Shown: in pieces, positions 18,374 through 28,339 of the stretch
How positions within the stretch are numbered: the stretch's first letter is position 1
Layout of the letters: every line of letters begins with the position of its first letter
Assembly: GCA_018821535.1 (NCBI GenBank)
Contig: JAHJLV010000052.1
Location: 1 to 64,000, forward strand
Direction: 5' to 3'
Source of the DNA: Pseudomonadota bacterium
Lineage (GTDB): Bacteria; Desulfobacterota; Desulfobacteria; Desulfobacterales; Desulfobacteraceae
Length of the DNA stretch: 64,000 nucleotides
Notes under the pieces: generated by a model
Databases searched by the model: none
The model's input: the letters and a program-made list of their open reading frames with translations, nothing else
Told to the model about the DNA's origin: nothing
Made by a program: the position numbers and the translations under genes

Positions 18374-18979
18374 ATGAAAATTATTGTTGCAGATTTGGAA
18401 GGCGTCTTTTTACCTGAGATCTGGATTAATGTTGCCATAAAAACCGGCATAGAAGAATTGAAATTAACCACAAGAGATATCAGTGATTATAATGTATTGA
18501 TGACCCGAAGGCTTGCCATATTAAAAGAAAACAATCTTAAGATGCAGGATATCCAGGCGGTCATTGCCACTATTGACCCGCTTGAAGGCGCAACTGACAT
18601 GCTTAACTGGATTCGTGGCCAGGCGCCGATTATTATTCTGTCAGATACCTATGAAGAATTTGTTAAACCTTTGATGGTTAAACTCAATTTTCCCACAGTC
18701 TTATGCCATCATCTTACTGTGGATGCAGATGGCAGTATCACTGCATACAACATCCGGACCGAAAATCAGAAGTCCGCAGCGGTAAAAGCTTTGAAAAGTA
18801 TCAATTATGAAGTTATTGCCTTTGGTGATTCCTACAACGACCTGGGAATGATCCAGGAGGCCCAGACCGGTTTTTTCTTTTGCCCGCCGGAATCTATTAT
18901 TACCGATTTTCCGGATATTCCGGTAACCCGTAATTATGCCGAACTTAAACAGATGATCAGGACGGCTTTAATTAAATGA
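18374..18979 (+). CDS. thrH: ThrH: phosphoserine phosphatase / homoserine phosphotransferase
   Basis: This 201-residue HAD-family protein starts MKIIVADLEGVFLPEIW. The DLEG nucleophile motif replaces the DxDGT of ordinary SerB and is characteristic of ThrH. Later HAD motifs are ILSDTYEEF and FGDSYNDLGMI. ThrH can move phosphate from phosphoserine to homoserine, giving the threonine precursor without ThrB kinase. Its place 14 nt after hom supports that role here. It overlaps the next gene by 4 nt. Confidence 0.9.
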   Translation: MKIIVADLEGVFLPEIWINVAIKTGIEELKLTTRDISDYNVLMTRRLAILKENNLKMQDIQAVIATIDPLEGATDMLNWIRGQAPIIILSDTYEEFVKPLMVKLNFPTVLCHHLTVDADGSITAYNIRTENQKSAAVKALKSINYEVIAFGDSYNDLGMIQEAQTGFFFCPPESIITDFPDIPVTRNYAELKQMIRTALIK

Positions 18980-19938
18980 ATATCAATATAGATGATTTTA
19001 AAAACCTGAAAGCCATGGTCATCGGGGATCTGATGGTGGATGAATATTTATGGGGAAATGTGGACCGCATTTCCCCTGAAGCCCCGGTTCCGATTGTCTG
19101 TGTGACCCATGAAAGCCAGACACTTGGCGGAGCGGGAAATGTCATCAATAACCTTGTTTCCATGGGGGCTCATGTGATTCCCATTGGTACAGTGGGCTCT
19201 GGAAAAGCAGGGCAGATGATTTTAGACACCCTCAAAACCCTTGATATTGATACCGACGGTATTGTCAGCGAACCCAAGCGACCCACAACCCGAAAAACCC
19301 GTGTTATTGCATCCAACCAGCAGGTCCTGAGAATAGACCGGGAAATCAAAACCTGTATCAATGCGCAAACTTTAAACAAACTGGTCCGGATAATAGAAAA
19401 AAAAATTAATCAAGTTCACCTGATCATCATCTCGGACTATGATAAAGGCCTTGTAAGCAAAGAACTTGTTGAAAAAACTGTTTTTTTAGCCAGGCAGAAC
19501 AATATTCTGGTGCTCGCAGATCCAAAGGCACTTGATTTTATAAAATATGAACATGTCTCAGTGCTGACACCCAATAAAAAAGAGGCAGGTATCGCAGCGC
19601 ACATGAGTATCGGTTCCCGGGAAGATCTTTTCTTTGCCGGTAAAAAATTAATGTCCCAGGTTCAGATGGACAAACTGTTAATCACCTGCGGAAAGGACGG
19701 CATGGTGCTGTTTGAAAAGGATAAAGAACCTTATGCCATAGCGTCCAAGGCGCGTCAGGTCTTTGATGTATCCGGGGCCGGAGATACGGTTATTTCTCTT
19801 CTGGGACTGGGGCTTGCATCCGGAGCATCTTTCAAGGACGCTGCCATGGTTGCCAATGCCGCTGCAGGCATTGTCATAGCAAAGATCGGGACAGCCACAG
19901 CGACCATAGAAGAATTAAAAAAGGAACTGCTGTCCTGA
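18976..19938 (+). CDS. rfaE1: D-glycero-beta-D-manno-heptose-7-phosphate kinase (RfaE1/HldA)
   Basis: This 320-residue PfkB-family kinase corresponds to the N-terminal half of bifunctional HldE. It phosphorylates heptose-7-phosphate for the LPS inner core. GDLMVDEYLWGNVDRISPEAP is at the N-terminus (the first 20 residues of that block are diagnostic). The catalytic anion-hole motif VSGAGDTVIS is near residue 263. No nucleotidyltransferase domain follows, so the adenylyltransferase must be separate. It overlaps thrH by 4 nt. It implies a Gram-negative outer membrane with heptosylated LPS. Confidence 0.93.
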   Translation: MNINIDDFKNLKAMVIGDLMVDEYLWGNVDRISPEAPVPIVCVTHESQTLGGAGNVINNLVSMGAHVIPIGTVGSGKAGQMILDTLKTLDIDTDGIVSEPKRPTTRKTRVIASNQQVLRIDREIKTCINAQTLNKLVRIIEKKINQVHLIIISDYDKGLVSKELVEKTVFLARQNNILVLADPKALDFIKYEHVSVLTPNKKEAGIAAHMSIGSREDLFFAGKKLMSQVQMDKLLITCGKDGMVLFEKDKEPYAIASKARQVFDVSGAGDTVISLLGLGLASGASFKDAAMVANAAAGIVIAKIGTATATIEELKKELLS

Positions 19939-19958
19939 ACGTCTTTAAGATAAAAGGC

Positions 19959-19987
19959 TTGACAGAATTTTAACATTTCTATATAGT
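19959..19987 (+). promoter_or_regulatory. promoter of the initiator tRNA
   Basis: TTGACA, a 17-nt spacer and TATAGT end 12 nt before the tRNA, so transcription would begin a few bases before its 5' end. Confidence 0.75.
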
Positions 19988-19999
19988 GCCCTTCATTGA

Positions 20000-20076
<77 letters not shown>

Positions 20077-20085
20077 AAAAAATTC

Positions 20086-20127
20086 AAGGGGTTCAGGCTT
20101 CACTGTCTGAACCCCTTTGTGTTTTTA
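20086..20127 (+). terminator. terminator after tRNA-fMet
   Basis: An 11-bp perfect stem (AAGGGGTTCAG with complement at 20107-20117) and a 10-nt loop are followed by a T-rich stretch ending in TTTTT. Between this and the next gene (to 20342) I see only AT-rich sequence and no convincing feature. Confidence 0.88.
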
Positions 20128-20342
20128 ATTGCACTGTGTCAATACTTCCACAGCAGTGTCAATCTTGCAGAAAAAAACAGCTTCTTTCCTGATAAACTAA
20201 ATGACCTGAATTTATATAACTGCTTGTATATAAAGATTTTTTTTAATAATAATTAATCTGGTATGTGAATTGCATTACACTGGTTGGAAAAGAATGTATG
20301 ACGATATATTATAATTAAATAAAATTTGACGGGAATCGGCGT

Positions 20343-22082
20343 TTGGGAAAAACCATTGGACAAAATAGGCCAGGCCCTGCACAATCGTTTTTTTCTGGTA
20401 AGCAGACAGGGGATATGATTACTGTTCCCGGGAAAAAAGCAGTTGTTGTGGGTATTGTGTTCAGACCCAAAGATATTATTCTGGTTAAAACCGAAAAAAA
20501 ATCCCAGGGAAATCATCATCTGCTGGATTATCACAAACATCCCTTACCGGACGGGGCGGAGATCAGCAGTCCGGTATATGCCAGAATCCTGAATGAAGCC
20601 ATTACAGATTTCTGCAGCCAGGACAAGCAGTATGAAACCTGGTGCATCATTCCTTCCATCAATGTCCAGACAAAATATCTGGCCGTGCCCCGGGTCAAGG
20701 ACAAGCAGCTGTATAATGCGGTGTACTGGTCTTTTAAAAATGAAATGCCCTTTGATGAGGAAAAATATCTGTTTGATTTTGATATCATTTCACATATTGT
20801 TGAAAATGGTATTCAGAAGATTGAAACCCTGGCGTATTCAGCCCCTCTTGAAACTTTAGAAACCGTAAAACAGGTTTTTGCCAATGCTGCCATACGGCTT
20901 GACGGTGTGTCCATTGTGGCGTTCGGCATTCAGAACTTATTGCGGACTCAATTTCTGCAGCCCGGATGTGAAAGTGTGTGCACGCTGTTTATCGGTACTG
21001 ACTGGTCGAGAATTGATATTTTTACGCAAAATCATCTGTATCTTTCCCGGGATATAAAAACCGGATATCAAAGTTTTCTTCATAATATTGAAGATGTCAT
21101 TTCCCAAAAAGATCTCAATCAAACACAGCTTCGAAAACTTGCTGACGATTTTTTCACGCATCATCTGATTCATTCAAAAATTATTGATTGTGATCAGAAC
21201 GAACATTTTTCCAAAATTGAATCTGTCACCGACCGTCTGGTAAAACAGATCGCCAGAACTTTTGAATATTTTGTGACCAATTCCGGAAAAAAACCGATTC
21301 AAAAGCTGTATTTAACCGGCCGACTCTGCGATTTTGAAGGCCTGATCGATTATTTAAGCAAAAAACTGGGAATTCCTGTTGAAATCATTGATTCATTTTC
21401 CGGTTCTGTATTTCAGGATGTCCCTGAACTTAAGGTTAAATCTGTTTCTGACCGCTATCTGCCGGCTTTTGGGATATCTCTTTCAGATACAAGACATACG
21501 CCGAATTTCATCAATACCTTTAAAGACCGACAGGCTGTCAGACAATCAAAAATGATTGATCGTATTTTTGCAGCAGGTATTATCCTGATGATGGCTCTTC
21601 TGTCCGGGTTTATATATTTTCAAAAATATCAAATTCAGAATAAAACAATGATGGCTGAAAATATTATCATTCAGATTGAAAAGACGGGCGGTACACCGAT
21701 TACAGAGGAAATGATCATAAAAAAAAACCAGGACCTGCGCAATTATCAGAAACAACTTGAGAAAACAGCAGATCATTTTTCAGGCATTGCTGCCATCAGC
21801 GAATTATGCCAACTGACATCAGATAATATTGCGCTTTCTGACATGGTGATTTTAAATTCTACAGTTGATGGAAAGTTAAACCGGTCTTTAACTGCAAAAG
21901 GTTATATTTTTGAAAATAAATTATTGCTGGATGCAACCCTGGCAGGATACCGGGAAACACTGAACAGTTCTTCGCTTTTTAGTAATATCACTGTACTGCA
22001 GAAAACATTTATGGTTGTAGATGAAAAAGATGTGATTTTTTTTGAAATAAAAATGGATATAAACAGGCAACAGGATGCATGA
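20343..22082 (+). CDS. PilM-PilN fusion (MshI/GspL-like) pilus assembly protein
   Basis: The protein has up to 579 residues. An actin-like PilM/GspL domain occupies about 25-390. A TM helix lies at about 403-425, and a periplasmic PilN-like domain runs to the end. This places PilM and PilN functions in one chain, as in GspL or MshI. It would form the inner-membrane platform linking the ATPase to the periplasm. The start is uncertain: TTG at 20343 gives the longest form, while the ATG at 20415 begins just before the strand AVVVGI but has a ribosome site too close to it. It heads an eleven-gene run and overlaps the next gene by 8 nt. Confidence 0.75.
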   Translation: MGKTIGQNRPGPAQSFFSGKQTGDMITVPGKKAVVVGIVFRPKDIILVKTEKKSQGNHHLLDYHKHPLPDGAEISSPVYARILNEAITDFCSQDKQYETWCIIPSINVQTKYLAVPRVKDKQLYNAVYWSFKNEMPFDEEKYLFDFDIISHIVENGIQKIETLAYSAPLETLETVKQVFANAAIRLDGVSIVAFGIQNLLRTQFLQPGCESVCTLFIGTDWSRIDIFTQNHLYLSRDIKTGYQSFLHNIEDVISQKDLNQTQLRKLADDFFTHHLIHSKIIDCDQNEHFSKIESVTDRLVKQIARTFEYFVTNSGKKPIQKLYLTGRLCDFEGLIDYLSKKLGIPVEIIDSFSGSVFQDVPELKVKSVSDRYLPAFGISLSDTRHTPNFINTFKDRQAVRQSKMIDRIFAAGIILMMALLSGFIYFQKYQIQNKTMMAENIIIQIEKTGGTPITEEMIIKKNQDLRNYQKQLEKTADHFSGIAAISELCQLTSDNIALSDMVILNSTVDGKLNRSLTAKGYIFENKLLLDATLAGYRETLNSSSLFSNITVLQKTFMVVDEKDVIFFEIKMDINRQQDA

Positions 22083-22605
22083 ATTGAAACCGTATAAACC
22101 ATTATATAAAATATATGCGGCAATTCTTATTGCTGTTATTATTTTGTTGGTTTCTTTTTTTATTGTTCCTGATTATTTAAAAATTAAAACCCTTGATACA
22201 GAAATAAACAATTTAACACAAACCCTGGAAATCCAATTAAAACTTGGTCCATTGTATCATCAGATCAGCGCCAGGGCTGATCTGGAAAAGGTGTCAAGCC
22301 TGAATGTTCCTTCAAAAGGATGGCTTGACAGAGCCCAGATTATTAATATTTCAAAAATTTTCCAGGATCTTGCTGATAAAAATGATCTGGAATGCCTGAA
22401 AAGCAATCCGGATGTGGATACATTATCCGGTGATGCAGAAATCATGCTGACACATATTGTGCTTACAGGAAAATTTGAACAGTTCAGACAGTTTCTGTTT
22501 GATATTACCCGTCTGGATTATCTGGATTCTTTTGAAGAAATCCGGTGTATTTCAGAACAGACCGGTAAAAAATACATGTTAAAAATATGGATTTCGATCA
22601 AATGA
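22075..22605 (+). CDS. PilO/MshJ-like inner-membrane pilus assembly protein
   Basis: The 176-residue protein has a short cytoplasmic N-terminus and one TM helix (about 15-34). A coiled-coil stretch and a small alpha/beta periplasmic domain follow. This is the PilO/GspM architecture. Sequence similarity is weak by eye, so the call rests on architecture and position after the PilM-PilN gene and before the PilP-like gene and secretin. It overlaps the upstream gene by 8 nt, indicating coupled translation. Confidence 0.65.
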   Translation: MHELKPYKPLYKIYAAILIAVIILLVSFFIVPDYLKIKTLDTEINNLTQTLEIQLKLGPLYHQISARADLEKVSSLNVPSKGWLDRAQIINISKIFQDLADKNDLECLKSNPDVDTLSGDAEIMLTHIVLTGKFEQFRQFLFDITRLDYLDSFEEIRCISEQTGKKYMLKIWISIK

Positions 22606-22641
22606 TAATTTTACGTCTAAAATCTTTTTTATGCAGGTGAT

Positions 22642-23193
22642 ATGGCCAAACGTGAAAAAATATTAATCGGGCTGTGTGCGGCAGGGCTTATTTTTCTTGT
22701 GTATTCCAATTTCATTGGAAAAGAAAAGAAAAGCGTCCATACGACAGATAATGCCCCCACAACTGCTTCCACAGATCAATTTGTTGCAGAACAGTTGATT
22801 TTTCTGAAAAAATCTGACCGAATCGAAGCGGACAGACAGATTATATCCAAAGCCGCTGTCAACTGGGAGAATGATCCGTTTGCTTCCCAGGAACTGATCC
22901 GGCAGATAGAAGGATATGCAGAAAATGAAAAAACCCCGTCTCAGATTAACAGAGAAAAGCAGGAGCCTTTATTGTATTCAGGCTATATAAGGGTAGGGGA
23001 TAAGCTGCTGGCCATTGTAAACGGTATGGAATATGAAAAAGGGGATACAATTGAAGGCACCTCGTATGAAGTTTTTTCTGTTTCAATTGCAACAGAATCC
23101 ATTATGCTCCGGTCGCCGGATTCGACGATTAAAACCGTATATATCTCAAACGATGTTGAGACTGAAAAAGACAGGAGAAAATCCAATATATGA
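22642..23193 (+). CDS. PilP/MshK-like periplasmic pilus assembly protein
   Basis: The 183-residue protein has one N-terminal TM helix (about 6-22) and a disordered linker. A C-terminal beta domain begins near residue 108 (LLYSGYIRVGDKLLAIVNG), similar to the GspC/PilP homology region that docks to the secretin. The G-D-x-I-x-G pattern (KGDTIEGTSYEV) is typical of those domains. It overlaps the secretin gene by 4 nt, consistent with partner stoichiometry. Confidence 0.65.
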   Translation: MAKREKILIGLCAAGLIFLVYSNFIGKEKKSVHTTDNAPTTASTDQFVAEQLIFLKKSDRIEADRQIISKAAVNWENDPFASQELIRQIEGYAENEKTPSQINREKQEPLLYSGYIRVGDKLLAIVNGMEYEKGDTIEGTSYEVFSVSIATESIMLRSPDSTIKTVYISNDVETEKDRRKSNI

Positions 23194-25235
23194 AAAATAG
23201 ACATTACATACTCAGATATGGCCTGATTATTCTGCTCCTGTTTTTAATCGGGTGTGCTGCAAAGGATAAAAAAATCAAAGAAACTGTTTTTTCTGATTTT
23301 GAAAAATGGAAAAAGCTGGCCCAGTATTCTGAAGCCCATTCTCCAAGCCCCCGAAAAATAGACACTCAGGAATATCAGAAAAAATCCACAGCCCAGCATT
23401 TAACAGAAGCCCAGGTTTTACAGGAGCAAACCCGAAAATCACCTGAAATCATCCCGGAAAAAAAACTTCCGTCAAAACGGGTCACCATGCAGATGCATGA
23501 TGTGGATGTGGGCGTTCTTTTCAGATCCCTGGCAAAGGCTGCAGACGTCAATATTATTATCAATAAAAGCATCACTGGAAAAGCCAGTGTAAATATCAAT
23601 GGGTTGCCCTGGAGTCAGGTGTTCAAAGGCCTGCTGGATACCTATGGCTATACCTATATATGGATGGGAGATATTATCAGGGTGATGTCTATTGAAGATC
23701 TGAAAACCCAGGCATCGCTTATGGATGCAAAACAGATGATGGAAGTGAAAAACAAAGAATATGATATTGCCCTGATGACCTTGAAAACAGAAAAAGAAAA
23801 TATGGAACCTTTAAAAACACGGGTAGTGCATGTGGATTATGCAGATCCTGTCCAGTTAAGAGATAATCTCTGGGAATATTTAAAAATTTCAAAAAACGGG
23901 TACAAAAAAAAATCAGACAAAAACGAGGACTCAGATGCTGAAAACATCCGGGGATCAATTATAGTGGACAAACACACCAATTCGCTGATGATACAGGCCA
24001 CATCCAGTGATATGATCCGTATTCTGGAACTAATGGAAAAGCTGGATAAACCCACATCCCAGGTGAGAATTGAAGCCTTTATCGTTGAGACTAACGGAGA
24101 AACCGCAAGAGAACTCGGAATGCAGTGGGGAGGCCTTGCTTTGAGTACAGGCGGCAAAAAAAATACCTGGCTTGGCGGGGCCATGGGTGCGCCGGACACC
24201 TCATTGTTTGATGAAGATGGTTCTGTCTTAACCCATTTGCCGATCATCGGCAATATTTCAAACTTCCCGTCTTCGGACAATGCAGGAACTGCCGGCTGGA
24301 AAGGGACAACCCTGGGTCTGATGACCGAAAAAATCGGCAATTTCATGCTGTATGCGCAACTGACAGCCCTGCAGGAGGAAGGTAAACTCAATATTCTTTC
24401 AAAACCGTCCATCACAACTCTGGACAACCAGAAAGCCATTATTGAAAGCGGGCGGGACATCCCCTATGTGTCCAACAATGATGGTGAAAACACGGTTGAA
24501 TTTAAAAAAGCCGTTTTAAAGCTTGAGGCCACACCCCATGTTATTGATGGAAATAATCTTAAAATTAAAATTATAACCAATAAGGATGAACTCGATTTCA
24601 GCAATAACGTGGATGGAAATCCAGTGATTCTGACCAAATATGCAGAAACCGAAGTGGTGCTTCAGGACGGACAGACTACAGTTATCGGCGGGCTTGGAAA
24701 AGAAACCCGATCAGATACTGAATCCGGAATTCCGGGGATCAAGGACATCCCGATTCTGGGCAATGCGTTCAAGCAGCAGGCCAATAATGTCCAGATGGAA
24801 CATGTTCTTATTTTTATCACCCCCTATATTTTAAAAGAAAGAAAGCAGATTCATCCGACAGGTGACCCTGCAAACAACCAGAATACTGAAAAGAACACAG
24901 TTAAAAAAACGGACATCGATGAGAAAAACACTGTCAATCAATTGACACAAGCGCAGAATGACTATCGTTTTTCTCTTCAGATCGGTGTTTTCAGCAATAA
25001 AACAAATGTTGACCGTTTATTGGAAAAATTACGCACCAAAGGATATCAACCGTATTTTTATGAAACCCGAAATTCATCAGATAAACCGGTTTACAGTGTC
25101 AGGATAGCAGATTTTCTGGATTTAAAATCTGCTTTGGATGCCCAGGAAGACTATCGGAAAAAAGAAAAAAAACCAGCCATTGTGACGTTTTATGACAGCC
25201 TGACAGCCGTGCCGGACAGGATCAGAAAATTCTGA
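23190..25235 (+). CDS. secretin (MshL/PilQ/GspD-like) lipoprotein with C-terminal SPOR domain
   Basis: The 681-residue protein forms the outer-membrane pore of the pilus or secretion system. A lipoprotein signal ends in LIGC (Cys at about 22). An STN/N0-like domain (about 95-170) and an N1-type domain (about 205-285) precede the secretin core (about 290-550). The core has the VPG-like GIPGIKDIPILGNAF motif and HVLIFITPYIL near its end. Residues about 590-675 form a SPOR domain (SLQIGVFSNKTNVDRLL), which in other proteins binds denuded septal peptidoglycan. That fusion is unusual for a secretin. No frameshift lies between the parts. Confidence 0.9.
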   Translation: MKNRHYILRYGLIILLLFLIGCAAKDKKIKETVFSDFEKWKKLAQYSEAHSPSPRKIDTQEYQKKSTAQHLTEAQVLQEQTRKSPEIIPEKKLPSKRVTMQMHDVDVGVLFRSLAKAADVNIIINKSITGKASVNINGLPWSQVFKGLLDTYGYTYIWMGDIIRVMSIEDLKTQASLMDAKQMMEVKNKEYDIALMTLKTEKENMEPLKTRVVHVDYADPVQLRDNLWEYLKISKNGYKKKSDKNEDSDAENIRGSIIVDKHTNSLMIQATSSDMIRILELMEKLDKPTSQVRIEAFIVETNGETARELGMQWGGLALSTGGKKNTWLGGAMGAPDTSLFDEDGSVLTHLPIIGNISNFPSSDNAGTAGWKGTTLGLMTEKIGNFMLYAQLTALQEEGKLNILSKPSITTLDNQKAIIESGRDIPYVSNNDGENTVEFKKAVLKLEATPHVIDGNNLKIKIITNKDELDFSNNVDGNPVILTKYAETEVVLQDGQTTVIGGLGKETRSDTESGIPGIKDIPILGNAFKQQANNVQMEHVLIFITPYILKERKQIHPTGDPANNQNTEKNTVKKTDIDEKNTVNQLTQAQNDYRFSLQIGVFSNKTNVDRLLEKLRTKGYQPYFYETRNSSDKPVYSVRIADFLDLKSALDAQEDYRKKEKKPAIVTFYDSLTAVPDRIRKF

Positions 25236-25336
25236 TGAATCGGGTTTTTTATCCAATGATAACTTGATGATTCATCATTTTACCCAGGTGTAATTATTGT
25301 GTTGTACAAAATAATATATTGAGGTAATAGGGAAGA

Positions 25337-27034
25337 ATGAAACGAAAGAAACTGGGGCAAATGGCAGCAGAAGCAGGTCTTATTACGGACAAACAGCTTT
25401 CTGATGCAATTGCAGATCATAAGCAATCCAATATGAAACTGGGCCAGTTTCTTGTGAAAAAAGGCATTGTCAGAGAACAGGAAATTGTTGATCTGTTATC
25501 CCGACAGGTCGATATCAAACGGTATTCACCCTCTCAATTTCCGGTCAATACAAGTCTTGCAGATGTTTTCACCTTTGAAATGGCCAATAAATACAAGGCT
25601 GCTCCCTTACAAAGAAATGGCAATGTGCTGACCATCGCCATTACAGATCCATCAGATATCGATGCGCTGGATGCCATTGAAATTTATACCAATATGGAAG
25701 TGGAAACACTGATCTGCACGGAAAAAGAAATCGACCATCTGATCACCACCATATATGGTAATTTTTCCGGGCTTGGCGTAATCATGGAGGATGAACACTT
25801 TGATTTTGATGATTATTCTGAAGAAGGCCAGACCATTGAAGACATAGAGGTCAGTTCTCTTTTGAATATGGCTGAGGAAGCACCGGTTATCCGGCTGGTA
25901 AATTCCATTTTATCCCAGGCCATTCGCGAAAGAGCCAGTGATGTTCATATCAGCCCTGAAAAAACCTATGTTCATATCCGGTTCCGGGTGGATGGCAAAT
26001 TATATGAGGTCCCGTCTCCGCCCAAAAAAATGTTTCTACCCATTGTATCCCGTATGAAAATTCTGGCCAATCTGGACATTGCCGTGTCCAGAATCCCCCA
26101 GGACGGACGGTTTACCATTAAAATGAACGGCAGGGAAATCAATGTCCGAACTTCTACCATTCCAACCATACATGGAGAGAATGTTGTTCTGCGACTGCTG
26201 GATTCAAGCAGCAATATTTTAACACTTGAAGAACTTGGATTTTCTGCAAATGACAGGGCCATCATCCGGCGAATGATCAACAAGCCCTATGGCATGATTT
26301 TAACGGCAGGACCCACCGGAAGCGGAAAAAGCACCACCTTGTATTCCATGTTAAGAGAACTCAACACCCCTGACACCAATATCATGACACTGGAAGATCC
26401 GGTTGAATACCGCATGGAAAAAGTCAGACAGACCCAGTTGAATAAAAAAGCCGGCATGACATTTTCCGAAGGCATTAAATCCATACTCAGGCAGGACCCG
26501 GATGTGATTATGGTGGGTGAAACCAGAGACAGGGAAACCGCTGAAATTTCCATCCAGGCAGGTCTTACCGGCCACAGGGTTTTGAGTACGGTGCACACCA
26601 ATGATGCGGCCGGGGCCATTACCCGCTTTATTGATATGGGAATAGAACCCTTTTTAGTGTCTTCAGTCATGCTGATGACTATATCCCAGAGGCTTTTGCG
26701 AAGAGTCTGCCCTGAATGCAAAGTATCAGTCAAACCCTCCCAGAGAGCCCTGGATTTCTGGGAAATAAAAGATACCAAAGGCGCCAATTTTGTAAAGGGC
26801 AGGGGATGTTCAAACTGCATGGATACAGGCTATAAGGGGCGGATTGGAATTTATGAAATTCTGGTGATGGATGAAATGGTTCAGGACATGGTTTTAAATA
26901 ACTGTTCTGCCCGTCAGATTACCCAGGCGGTAAAAAAAGCCGGCAAAATAAAACTGCTGCGGGAAAGCGCAGCCCAAAAGGTTTTTCAGGGAGAAACATC
27001 CATGAAGGAGGCTGCTGCTGCAGTCATGAGCTGA
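25337..27034 (+). CDS. pilus/secretion assembly ATPase (MshE/PilB/GspE-like)
   Basis: This 565-residue cytosolic motor powers pilin assembly. An MshEN-type N-terminal domain (about 1-145) can bind nucleotide, in some homologues c-di-GMP. Walker A is GPTGSGKST (about 325). The Asp box, Walker B (DVIMVGETRDRETA) and His box (LSTVHTND) follow. Paired cysteines CPEC and CSNC form the zinc site. It follows the secretin gene after 101 nt, the largest gap inside the cluster apart from that before the pilins. Confidence 0.93.
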   Translation: MKRKKLGQMAAEAGLITDKQLSDAIADHKQSNMKLGQFLVKKGIVREQEIVDLLSRQVDIKRYSPSQFPVNTSLADVFTFEMANKYKAAPLQRNGNVLTIAITDPSDIDALDAIEIYTNMEVETLICTEKEIDHLITTIYGNFSGLGVIMEDEHFDFDDYSEEGQTIEDIEVSSLLNMAEEAPVIRLVNSILSQAIRERASDVHISPEKTYVHIRFRVDGKLYEVPSPPKKMFLPIVSRMKILANLDIAVSRIPQDGRFTIKMNGREINVRTSTIPTIHGENVVLRLLDSSSNILTLEELGFSANDRAIIRRMINKPYGMILTAGPTGSGKSTTLYSMLRELNTPDTNIMTLEDPVEYRMEKVRQTQLNKKAGMTFSEGIKSILRQDPDVIMVGETRDRETAEISIQAGLTGHRVLSTVHTNDAAGAITRFIDMGIEPFLVSSVMLMTISQRLLRRVCPECKVSVKPSQRALDFWEIKDTKGANFVKGRGCSNCMDTGYKGRIGIYEILVMDEMVQDMVLNNCSARQITQAVKKAGKIKLLRESAAQKVFQGETSMKEAAAAVMS

Positions 27035-27038
27035 TGCT

Positions 27039-28253
27039 ATGAATTTTGCTTACAAGGCACTGGATAAAAACGGAAAGCAGATCTCAGGATATGTGACTGC
27101 GGATTCCCAGGACCAGGCAAACGCAGTGATTGCCCAGAGAGGCGAAATGCTGTTGTCCATTAAAGAATCCAGACTGTCTTCAAAAAAAGACAGACCCTTG
27201 TTTTCTGATCTTTTTTCCTTTGTCAAACCCATGGATTTGATCTTGTTTACAAAGCAGCTTAAGACCCTTATCAAAGCCGGTATTCCCATGCTCAGCATTT
27301 TAAATACCCTGCACAATCAGACAGAAAATGCGCATCTTAAAAAAGTCATTTTACAGATCAGCAAAGATATCAAAGAAGGGCGCTCTATTTTCCGTGCATT
27401 CAAAAAACATCCGGCTGTATTTTCAGATCTTTACTGCAGTATGATATATGCAGGAGAAACCAGCGGTTCCATGCCGGAGGTGCTGGATCGGCTGATTTAT
27501 ATCATTGACCACGAAAATAAAATTCGTTCAGAAGTAAAGTCTGCCATGACATATCCGATAATAGTAGTCATCACGCTGATGATGGCTTTTTTTGTTCTTT
27601 TACTTTTTGTGATACCCAAATTTGAGAAGATTTATGCCCAGGCAGGGGTGAATTTGCCTTTGCCAACAGTTATCTGCATCCGTATGAATAATTTTTTTGT
27701 CCAGTACTGGATGTATTATATTCCGGGACTTTTCGGGATTGTTATTTTCATGTTTTTCTGGTTAAAAACAGAAAATGGAACCTATATGAAAGATTTGGTT
27801 TTGCTCAAAATTCCATTGATCGGGATTTTATTTTTAAAATCCGCCATGAGCCGGTTTGCCAGTATTTTTTCTATCCTGCAGTCCAGCGGCATTGTGGTTC
27901 TGGAATCTTTGAGCATTTTGGCCGGAACCATTGGGAATGCTGTGATAACAAAGGAATTTAAAAGAATCAGTGAAGAATTGACAGAAGGACGCGGGATTGC
28001 CGGCCCTTTGCGAAAATCAAAATATTTTCCGCCAATGATCGTGGATATGGTTGCTGTGGGAGAAGAATCCGGTACTCTGGATGAACTGATGGACGAGGCC
28101 TCAAAACACTATGATGTGGAAGTAGAATATGCCATTAAAAAACTGACCGATGCCATCGGGCCGATTTTAACCCTCGGTCTTGCCGTGGTTGTTGGTTTTT
28201 TTGCATTGGCCATTTATCTGCCCATGTGGGATTTGATTAAACTTGTAAAATAA
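27039..28253 (+). CDS. pilus/secretion inner-membrane platform protein (MshG/PilC/GspF-like)
   Basis: This 404-residue protein has two GspF domains (about 70-190 and 272-395) separated by TM helices. Typical motifs are FTKQLKTLIKAGIPMLSIL and the second-repeat MSRFASIFSILQSSGI. It couples the ATPase to pilin extraction from the membrane. Only 4 nt separate it from the ATPase gene. Confidence 0.93.
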   Translation: MNFAYKALDKNGKQISGYVTADSQDQANAVIAQRGEMLLSIKESRLSSKKDRPLFSDLFSFVKPMDLILFTKQLKTLIKAGIPMLSILNTLHNQTENAHLKKVILQISKDIKEGRSIFRAFKKHPAVFSDLYCSMIYAGETSGSMPEVLDRLIYIIDHENKIRSEVKSAMTYPIIVVITLMMAFFVLLLFVIPKFEKIYAQAGVNLPLPTVICIRMNNFFVQYWMYYIPGLFGIVIFMFFWLKTENGTYMKDLVLLKIPLIGILFLKSAMSRFASIFSILQSSGIVVLESLSILAGTIGNAVITKEFKRISEELTEGRGIAGPLRKSKYFPPMIVDMVAVGEESGTLDELMDEASKHYDVEVEYAIKKLTDAIGPILTLGLAVVVGFFALAIYLPMWDLIKLVK

Positions 28254-28339
28254 AAAAAGGAAAAAAATTTAATTAGTGGTTATTACGAACAAAGTGTTCT
28301 ATATTTTTTTTACAACCCTCATTAAAAAAGGAGTCCATT

